A stretch of 64,000 bases of DNA from Belliella aquatica. GTDB lineage: Bacteria; Bacteroidota; Bacteroidia; Cytophagales; Cyclobacteriaceae. The translations under genes and the position numbers were made by a program. Of the stretch, positions 8,364-14,696 are shown one piece after another. Within the stretch, counting starts at the first letter, position 1. The number at the start of each line of letters is the position of its first letter. Under the pieces are notes generated by a model, which saw nothing but the letters and a program-made list of their open reading frames with translations, was not told the DNA's origin and did no database searches. The DNA lies in contig NZ_BMFD01000018.1 of the NCBI RefSeq assembly GCF_014637795.1, positions 1 to 64,000 of the forward strand, read 5' to 3'.

Positions 8364-9356
8364 ATGGAAACAAAGGTGATTTTGAAAGGAGAAGGTTTAG
8401 CGCTGGGTTATAAAAAGCAAGGCAAAGAATCAATCATTGCCGAAGAGATTTCATTTAGTCTTGAAAAAGGCAAATTAACCTGTTTGTTAGGTCCTAATGG
8501 AGTGGGGAAGTCCACCTTGATCAAAACCATCATGGGACAAATCCCAGTTTTAAAAGGGGAAATCATTTTGTCAGGAAAAGCCATTTCAGATTATAATTCA
8601 AAACTATTGGCGAAAAAGATAGCTGTTGTTTTAACTGACAAAGTAGCACTGGGGAATTTGACAGTTTATCAATTGGTTTCGTTGGGCAGAATTCCACACA
8701 CCTCTTGGCTTGGAAATCTCTCGATTCAAGATCATGAAGTGGTAGAAAGGGCACTTGCGGCAACAAACACGAATTATTTGAAAGACAAACTATTATCAGA
8801 GCTCAGTGATGGACAATTGCAAAAAGTGATGATTGCCAGAGCGCTTGTTCAAGATGGTGAAGTCTTGATTTTGGATGAACCTACGGCTCATTTAGACTTG
8901 ATCAATCGATTTGAAATCATGCATTTGCTTAGGAGGATTGCTCAAGATGAGGGAAAGGCGGTGTTGGTAGTGACCCATGATTTGGATATTGCAATTGAAA
9001 CTGCGGATGAATTTTGGTTGATGCAGTGTGGCTTGCCTTTGATTTGTGGTAGTCCTGAAGACCTGATTGTGAATAAAAAGATTGACCTACTACTTCCAAA
9101 TGATAGTTTGAAGTTTGATATTTCAACAGGGAAGGTTCAGGAATCAAAAGAATATACTTACCCTAAGATTCTTGGGGAGGATAAATTGACTCGTTGGCTT
9201 AAGCTTTTCATCAGAAAGAATAAGTTGGAATTGCCCGCTGATTTGATTTCCCTAGGTATTACTGAAACGCCTTTTTTAATTTCCTTGAACTCCGAAAATG
9301 AGGATTTTGAATTCACTTCTTTTAATTCATTTTTAAATTATTTTTCAAAATCCTAA
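8364..9356 (+). CDS. btuD: ABC transporter ATP-binding protein, BtuD/FecE-like, with C-terminal extension
   Basis: This 330-residue ATPase has Walker A GPNGVGKST at residues 43-51, the signature LSDGQ at 147-151, Walker B VLILDE near 167-172 and a switch histidine (VVTHDLD). It drives import through the adjacent FecCD permease. FecE/BtuD ATPases are usually about 250-260 residues. This one carries roughly 80 extra residues after the nucleotide-binding domain (from about residue 250), of no family I recognise, rich in lysine and phenylalanine. Third gene of the plus-strand transport operon. Confidence 0.9.
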   Translation: METKVILKGEGLALGYKKQGKESIIAEEISFSLEKGKLTCLLGPNGVGKSTLIKTIMGQIPVLKGEIILSGKAISDYNSKLLAKKIAVVLTDKVALGNLTVYQLVSLGRIPHTSWLGNLSIQDHEVVERALAATNTNYLKDKLLSELSDGQLQKVMIARALVQDGEVLILDEPTAHLDLINRFEIMHLLRRIAQDEGKAVLVVTHDLDIAIETADEFWLMQCGLPLICGSPEDLIVNKKIDLLLPNDSLKFDISTGKVQESKEYTYPKILGEDKLTRWLKLFIRKNKLELPADLISLGITETPFLISLNSENEDFEFTSFNSFLNYFSKS

Positions 9357-9500
9357 TTTCAATTTTGGATCATATTTTACCAGTTTTACGTTTTTTCACA
9401 CTTCTTTCACAAATTATGCAGGTTGCTCCCAATCTTATTAGCTAGGATTTGATTTCTGTTTACATTCATTTATAATTTTTGAACAATCAAAATCAGATAA

Positions 9501-10478
9501 ATGATGAAAAAAGGATTGAAAAATTTAGCATATTTTGTAACTGGGCTCGTTATTTTGATTTTAGTCGCGGTAGTTTATGTCAGTATTGCATTGCCAAATG
9601 TTGGAGATCCGCCGGCTGATTTCAAAGTAGAGAATACCGATGAGAAAGTAGCGCATGGGAAGTATCTTGCAAATCATGTGATGGTTTGTGTAGATTGTCA
9701 TTCTATGAGAGATTTTACTCTTTTCTCAGGACCTATCGTCCCGGGGACCGAAAGTACAGGAGGTGAGGTTTTTGATCAAAAAATGGGTTTCCCTGGAACA
9801 TTTATCTCAGCCAATATCACTCCAGCAGGAATAGGTGATTGGACTGATGGAGAGCTTTTGAGATTAATTTCGACGGGTGTAAGAAAAGATGGTTCGGCAA
9901 TATTTCCAATCATGCCTTACAAAAACTACGGGCAACTGGATATCGAAGACTTGGAAGCTATCATTGCCTATATCAGGACGCTTGACCCAGTAAAAACAGA
10001 TCACCCAAAATCAAAAGCCGATTTTCCTTTTAGTTTGATTTTGAGAACTATGCCTAAAAAAGCAAATTTCACTAAAAAGCCTGATCCTAATGATCAAATT
10101 GCTTACGGAGGCTATTTGGTCAAAGCTGCAGCGTGTGCTGATTGCCACACCAAGTTTGAAAACGGGAGTTATATTGGTGAGAAATTAGCTGGTGGTCGTG
10201 AAATGGAAATGCCTGGTGGGATTTTGGTTACATCAAACCTAACACCACATGAAAGTGGTCTTAAAAATTGGACTGAAGATATGTTTATTCAACGGTTCAA
10301 AAGGTATAGTTCAGAAAGTTACATTCCGGAGAAATTAGCTCCTGAGGATTTTCAAACAATCATGCCTTGGGTCATGTACTCAGGGATGGAAGAGTCTGAT
10401 CTGAAAGCGATCTACAGTTATTTACAATCTCTAGATCCAGTTGAGAATTATATTGAGAAATTCAAACCAAATAGTTAA
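9501..10478 (+). CDS. Membrane-anchored diheme cytochrome c
   Basis: This 325-residue protein has one N-terminal membrane anchor (residues 11-31) and two c-type heme sites, CVDCH at 63-67 and CADCH near 212-216. Each lies in a class I cytochrome c domain with downstream methionine candidates (FPIMPY, TIMPWVMYSG). The repeat of the phrase IMPY/IMPW and of NITP/NLTP shows an internal duplication of one domain. Such cytochromes act as periplasmic electron carriers, often for alcohol or sugar dehydrogenases. No dehydrogenase gene is adjacent, so its partner is unknown. It stands alone between the B12 locus and convergent yraN. Confidence 0.85.
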   Translation: MMKKGLKNLAYFVTGLVILILVAVVYVSIALPNVGDPPADFKVENTDEKVAHGKYLANHVMVCVDCHSMRDFTLFSGPIVPGTESTGGEVFDQKMGFPGTFISANITPAGIGDWTDGELLRLISTGVRKDGSAIFPIMPYKNYGQLDIEDLEAIIAYIRTLDPVKTDHPKSKADFPFSLILRTMPKKANFTKKPDPNDQIAYGGYLVKAAACADCHTKFENGSYIGEKLAGGREMEMPGGILVTSNLTPHESGLKNWTEDMFIQRFKRYSSESYIPEKLAPEDFQTIMPWVMYSGMEESDLKAIYSYLQSLDPVENYIEKFKPNS

Positions 10479-10485
10479 GTAAGAG

Positions 10486-10509
10486 CCCTCTGATTTGGAG
10501 GTTTTTTTT
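10486..10509 (+). terminator. Short hairpin terminator after the diheme cytochrome
   Basis: CCTC and GAGG arms around a 7-nt loop are followed by eight T. The stem is short but the T run is good, and it lies between convergent genes. Confidence 0.5.
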
Positions 10510-10864
10510 AATAAAAAGCATCTTCAAATTGTCTAAAATTAACATTCCCATTCTTATCTTGATATACTCCAACGATATCAAATCGAATATCCTTATGCCA
10601 ATCATTTTCATGAATATAGTGGTCTGCTGCTTTGATGATTAGCCTCCTTTTGGTGTAGTCAACAAATTCTTCTGCAAAACCAAAACCAACACCACTTCTG
10701 AACTTTACTTCTACAAAAACAAGAATCCCTCTGTATTCGAAGATCAAATCAATTTCCGAATGACTATATCGGTAATTTGCTTCTTTGAAATCATAGCCCT
10801 TACCCGTCAGCCAATCCTTGGCCAACTCTTCTGCACGCTTTCCTTTTTCATTATGCTCTGCCAT
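10508..10864 (-). CDS. yraN: YraN family (UPF0102) endonuclease-like protein
   Basis: This 118-residue protein has the compact restriction-endonuclease-like fold of UPF0102. The active-site pattern EIDLIF...VFVEVKFR (Asp, then Glu-x-Lys) is near residues 36-55. The N-terminal block KGKRAEELAKDWLTGKGYD is also typical. Members are often found near DNA-processing or ribosomal genes, and the biological role is not settled. A second ATG one codon upstream (10867) is equally possible. It is convergent with the cytochrome gene and divergent from lipB. Confidence 0.88.
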   Translation of the reverse strand: MAEHNEKGKRAEELAKDWLTGKGYDFKEANYRYSHSEIDLIFEYRGILVFVEVKFRSGVGFGFAEEFVDYTKRRLIIKAADHYIHENDWHKDIRFDIVGVYQDKNGNVNFRQFEDAFY

Positions 10865-10975
10865 CACAATATTTGTTTAATTTTGAAAAATCAATTTAAA
10901 ATCATTGACTCTGCCAAGTAATTGTCAGAACTGAAATTTAACTATTGGCGTTTGTCAAAGAAATTAACAATAACT

Positions 10976-11698
10976 GTGAATCAAATTATAAATAAAAAAG
11001 TAAAATTTCTAGATCTTGGCCGAAAGGATTATAAGGAGACCTGGGATTTTCAGGAAGAAATTTTCGCAAAAACTGTTGCTTTGAAGATTGAAAACCGAAA
11101 GGTAGGAGATGGAGAGCAGCAAATAACAGAGAATCATCTTTTTTTTGTGGAACATCCTCACGTTTATACCTTGGGTAAAAGTGGAGAATTGACTCATCTA
11201 TTATTAGATGAAAAAGGGCTTCAGGAAAAAGAGGCTACATTTTATAAGATCAATCGGGGTGGAGATATCACTTATCATGGTCCTGGTCAACTTGTTGGTT
11301 ATCCAATTTTGGATTTGGATAATTTTTTCACAGATATTCATAAGTATTTGAGACTTTTGGAGGAGGCGATTATCCTTACGCTCAAGGAATATGGAATTGA
11401 AGCGGGTAGGATAGAAGGGCTGACGGGTGTATGGCTCGATCACATCAAACAGGAGAATCCGAGAAAAATATGTGCCCTTGGTGTAAAGTCTAGTCGCTGG
11501 GTGACTATGCATGGATTCGCTTTCAATGTCAATGCAGACTTAGATTATTTCAAAAATATTGTTCCCTGTGGAATTGCTGATAAAGCTGTCACATCTATGC
11601 ATTTGGAATTGGGAAGACCTGTTGATGAAAATGAAGTAAAGCATAAAGTAAAAGCGCATATTGGCCATTTATTCGAAATGGAATTTGTTGAGGATTAA
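10976..11698 (+). CDS. lipB: Octanoyltransferase LipB
   Basis: LipB moves octanoyl from acyl carrier protein to lipoyl domains in the cytoplasm, the first step of lipoate synthesis. The block RGGDITYHGPGQLVGYP, the lysine motif LGVKSSRW and the catalytic-cysteine segment IVPCGI are all present. Family homology begins at about KVKFLDLG. I therefore chose the GTG at 10976 (240 residues) rather than the TTG at 10922, which would add 18 atypical residues; no ATG is available. The lipA partner gene is not in the window. The next gene begins 22 nt after the stop and may be co-transcribed. Confidence 0.9.
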   Translation: MNQIINKKVKFLDLGRKDYKETWDFQEEIFAKTVALKIENRKVGDGEQQITENHLFFVEHPHVYTLGKSGELTHLLLDEKGLQEKEATFYKINRGGDITYHGPGQLVGYPILDLDNFFTDIHKYLRLLEEAIILTLKEYGIEAGRIEGLTGVWLDHIKQENPRKICALGVKSSRWVTMHGFAFNVNADLDYFKNIVPCGIADKAVTSMHLELGRPVDENEVKHKVKAHIGHLFEMEFVED

Positions 11699-11720
11699 GG
11701 ATATTGAGATAAAAATTAGG

Positions 11721-12122
11721 ATGAAAAAAGATATTGATTTTCACCCAGTTACGGGCGTAAAATTGGCCATTGCAAAAGAAATGGTTAATAGAAATGAGGA
11801 GTGGTCAGTGTATATTATCAATTTAAACTTGATAGAGTTACATACAGTAATGATCACTTCTAAAGGCTATGGGAATATAAATGGAGAGGAAAAGAAGACT
11901 TCTGTCCTTAGGCATATGATCCAAGAATTGGGCGCTGAGTCAGTCGCTAAAGTAGAACCCATTGATCCTGCTGTATTTGTAATGAACAATGAATTTTGGG
12001 TTAGTTATTATATTTTGGATCAGATTTTCGATAAAAAGTTTATCTTTACTGAAGGTAGCATGGACCCTTCGAATGTACGTATGATTCCCGAGCTTGGTCT
12101 CGAAGGTGTTTTGCATAGATAA
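11721..12122 (+). CDS. Conserved hypothetical protein
   Basis: This soluble 133-residue protein has no signal peptide or membrane segment. The reading frame is open upstream, but the ATG at 11721 (MKKDIDFHPV) is the natural start because the earlier part overlaps lipB in another frame. The sequence alternates hydrophobic strands (WSVYIINLNLIELHTVMIT) and ends in MIPELGLEGVLHR. I do not recognise the family. It lies between lipB and an exonuclease gene, all plus strand and closely spaced, so it probably belongs to the same transcript. Confidence 0.7.
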   Translation: MKKDIDFHPVTGVKLAIAKEMVNRNEEWSVYIINLNLIELHTVMITSKGYGNINGEEKKTSVLRHMIQELGAESVAKVEPIDPAVFVMNNEFWVSYYILDQIFDKKFIFTEGSMDPSNVRMIPELGLEGVLHR

Positions 12123-12129
12123 AAACAAA

Positions 12130-12867
12130 ATGACTGATTTTTTTAGTGAATTGAGTGATATCCTGTTTTTGGATATTGAGACAGCTTCTGTCGAATCGAG
12201 CTTTGATGCACTTCCGGAGAGGCTTCAGGATGAGTGGATCAAAAAAGAAAAACTAATTAACAAATCTGAGGAAGAATATAAAGCAGGAAGTCTTTTCTTC
12301 GAAAAAGCTGGTATTTATGCAGAGTTTGGTAAAGTAATCTGTGTAGGTGTTGGTTATTTTAAATTTGATAAAGAGACTAAGACTTTACGATTCCGAACCA
12401 AGAGCTATGCGGCGGAATCTGAATATGATTCGCTATTGGATTTTGCGGAATTGTTACAGAAGAAAGCTTGGATTTTGTGCGCCCACAACGGGAAAGAGTT
12501 TGATTTCCCTTACCTCGCTAGAAGAATTTTGATTAATAGAATTCCTTTGCCAGAGCCACTTCAGATGGCTGGAAAGAAGCCTTGGGAAATTGGGCACCTA
12601 GATACTTTGGAGCTATGGAAATTTGGCGATTATAAGCATTACACACGTTTGGAGCTATTGGCAGCTGTTTTTGACATCCCAACTTCCAAAGAAGGAATTG
12701 ATGGCTCTCAGGTGAATGACGCCTATTATAATCAAAATGATTTGCAAGCTATTCGCGAATATTGTTTGAGAGATGTGTTGGTGACTGCACAGATTTATTT
12801 GGCTTTTCAAGGCTTGCCACCTGAGATTGAGTTTGAGATTATCAATTTGGATCTTGAGCAGGAGTAA
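12130..12867 (+). CDS. Ribonuclease-H-like 3'-5' exonuclease (PolB exonuclease-like)
   Basis: This 245-residue DEDD-type exonuclease has ExoI motif FLDIETAS near residues 12-19, ExoII CAHNGKEFDFPYLARR near 119-134 and ExoIII YCLRDVLVTAQIY near 216-228, where the tyrosine form (DEDDy) fits. It resembles the family annotated as predicted 3'-5' exonuclease related to the exonuclease domain of DNA polymerase B. It likely trims DNA or RNA 3' ends; the true substrate is not known. The ATG at 12130 is preferred over a TTG twelve codons upstream that overlaps the preceding gene. Confidence 0.85.
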   Translation: MTDFFSELSDILFLDIETASVESSFDALPERLQDEWIKKEKLINKSEEEYKAGSLFFEKAGIYAEFGKVICVGVGYFKFDKETKTLRFRTKSYAAESEYDSLLDFAELLQKKAWILCAHNGKEFDFPYLARRILINRIPLPEPLQMAGKKPWEIGHLDTLELWKFGDYKHYTRLELLAAVFDIPTSKEGIDGSQVNDAYYNQNDLQAIREYCLRDVLVTAQIYLAFQGLPPEIEFEIINLDLEQE

Positions 12868-12911
12868 TTTGATATTTATTTTTTCATCACTCTGTCTTCA
12901 AATAAGATCCA

Positions 12912-13232
12912 TGATATTTCAAAATAGATATCATGTTATTTCAAAATTTATTCTGTGTTATTTCAAAATTGATGTTGTGCTATTTCAAAATTTAATCTGT
13001 TAAATCTCAAAGTTTGGAGTCTATTAATGTGATAATGCTCCCCAGGATTTTTTAAGATTGAGGATAGTCAATTTTGGGCCATACGAGGTGTGTATTCAAA
13101 ATTGTTGTTCTGTAATCACAAGATTTAAGCTATGTTAATTCAAAATAAATAGCATGTAAATTCAAAATTGAAGTAATGTAATTTCAAAATTGTACTTGTG
13201 TTATTTCAAAATAGGTGTTAATTTTGAAATAA
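12912..13232. repeat. Phased 22-bp repeat array upstream of the DUF4143 ATPase
   Basis: Two runs of the 14-mer TGTWATTTCAAAAT, each followed by 8 variable bases, repeat with an exact 22-bp period. Ends of the core fall at 12925, 12947, 12969, 12991 and 13013 (last copy degenerate), then at 13102, 13124 (degenerate), 13146, 13168, 13190 and 13212. An irregular stretch of 89 bp separates the runs. A single inverted copy, ATTTTGAAATAA at 13221-13232, makes a perfect 12-bp inverted repeat with the last direct copy and ends 6 nt before the ATPase ATG. The 22-bp spacing equals two helical turns, so all copies face the same side of DNA. A protein-binding array is the simplest reading. Confidence 0.9.
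13195..13226 (+). promoter_or_regulatory. Candidate promoter embedded in the last repeat copies
   Basis: TAATTTTG at 13219-13226 matches TAnnTTTG and lies inside the inverted copy of the repeat. CTTG at 13195-13198 is a weak -33 element 20 nt upstream. Transcription would begin near 13233, only a few bases before the ATG, giving an almost leaderless mRNA. Confidence 0.4.
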
Positions 13233-13238
13233 AAAATA

Positions 13239-14402
13239 ATGCTGATTAACAGGAGGATATATGATGCAGTAAAGGCAATGATACCAAAGTATCCTATCAT
13301 TGCTTTGACTGGTCCAAGGCAGTCGGGCAAGACCACTTTATTGAAAGATTTGTTTCAAGGGTATCGGTATATAAGTCTAGAGAATCCTGACTATAGAAAT
13401 TTTGCTGAGAAAGATCCAAATGGGTTTTTGGAAGAATACGATCATCAGGTGATTTTTGATGAAGTTCAAAGAGTGCCTGCGCTCTTTTCCTATCTACAAA
13501 CCAAAGTGGACGAGCATCCTGACAGGATGGGATCATATGTGTTGTCGGGTTCCCAGAATTTCCATCTGATGCAAAATATTACGCAGAGTTTGGCAGGGAG
13601 AGTTGCTATTTTTAAGCTTTTCCCTTTAGATCATCTAGAGCTAAGTTCAGCTGGTTTGTTGCAAGATGAATTCTTGGATAATTTGGTCAAAGGCTACTAT
13701 CCAGCTATTTATCATAGAGACATTCCGACAAAGATATTTTATTCGAACTACATACAAACCTACATCAATCGGGATGTGAGTGAATTGATTGCGATCAGGG
13801 AAATGCGGTTGTTTCAGAATTTTCTGTCGCTTTGTGCAGCTCGTGCAGGACAGTTACTGAATTTGAATGCTTTGGCAAATGAATGTGGGATAACTCAGCC
13901 TACTGCCAAAGCCTGGCTTTCCGCACTGGAACAAAGTTTCATTACTTTTCAGATCTATCCATATTATAAGAATTTTAGCAAGAGAGTTTTGAAAACCCCG
14001 AAGCTGTATTTTTATGACACAGGATTGCTTTGCCATTTGCTAAAAATTTCTTCTGCTGAAAAACTGTTGATTCATCCTTTTAAAGGAGCCTTATTTGAAA
14101 ATATGATGATTGCGGAATATGTAAAGCAAATGCATCATGCAAATAATGTAGAAGATATATGGTTTTGGAGAGATTCTGGAGGCAATGAAGTTGATCTGCT
14201 TGTGGACAAGGGACTAGATTATAGCATTGTGGAATTCAAGGCCTCTAAAACCGTCACAACCGACATGTTTGATGGTCTTAATAAATTTGAGCAGATTTCA
14301 AAAATTGAAGGACTTCAAAAAATCTTGGTTTATGGAGGGAATGAAAACCAAAAGCGATCTGCAGGTGATCTTGTATCATGGAGGGATTTCCCGAAGTTTT
14401 AA
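13239..14402 (+). CDS. AAA ATPase with C-terminal DUF4143
   Basis: This 387-residue protein has an AAA_14-type ATPase domain: Walker A GPRQSGKTT at residues 25-33, Walker B VIFDE at 71-75, and a sensor-like LSGSQNFHLM. A DUF4143 domain follows at about residues 190-340 and includes FWRDSGGNEVDLLV, a restriction-endonuclease-like GxEVD...EFK arrangement. The family is common and multi-copy in Bacteroidetes, and its function is unknown. The EVD and VEFKASK pair could be a nuclease centre; that is inference. It is preceded by the phased repeat array and followed by unrelated rnr. Confidence 0.88.
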   Translation: MLINRRIYDAVKAMIPKYPIIALTGPRQSGKTTLLKDLFQGYRYISLENPDYRNFAEKDPNGFLEEYDHQVIFDEVQRVPALFSYLQTKVDEHPDRMGSYVLSGSQNFHLMQNITQSLAGRVAIFKLFPLDHLELSSAGLLQDEFLDNLVKGYYPAIYHRDIPTKIFYSNYIQTYINRDVSELIAIREMRLFQNFLSLCAARAGQLLNLNALANECGITQPTAKAWLSALEQSFITFQIYPYYKNFSKRVLKTPKLYFYDTGLLCHLLKISSAEKLLIHPFKGALFENMMIAEYVKQMHHANNVEDIWFWRDSGGNEVDLLVDKGLDYSIVEFKASKTVTTDMFDGLNKFEQISKIEGLQKILVYGGNENQKRSAGDLVSWRDFPKF

Positions 14403-14696
14403 TCTTAAGATCAAGTCATCTAATCAAATTGACGACTTGTTCTTTTGTTTTTCTTCCTTTTGAACCTTTTTAGCAATAATCTTATTCTTATCTTTGGGTA
14501 TCGTAAGTGAAAAAGTTTTGAATAGCCGCCCGAAAGTTAAAAGTTTTTACCCTTACTTTTCAAGTGGAAGCTTCTTGAAGCCCTCCAAGAAATCAAAATC
14601 ACTCCTTTTTCAAATCAATTGTATACTTTGTTCGGAAATACTTAATTCCGAGCTGTATAATCATTAAATTAAGAAAAATATTAAAAACTCATTTTT
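14403..14696. other. Intergenic region before rnr
   Basis: No gene seen. CAAGTC at 14412-14417 can pair with GACTTG at 14434-14439 ahead of a T-rich tract, a weak terminator for the ATPase gene. TATCTTTG at 14489-14496 is a good -7 element, but its leader to rnr would be about 195 nt and its nearest TTTG is 26 nt upstream. Confidence 0.4.

Noticed and set aside
12912-13232. CRISPR array
   Set aside because: The repeat core is 14 bp and AT-rich with only 8-bp gaps, and there are no cas genes. Spacing and size do not fit any CRISPR type.
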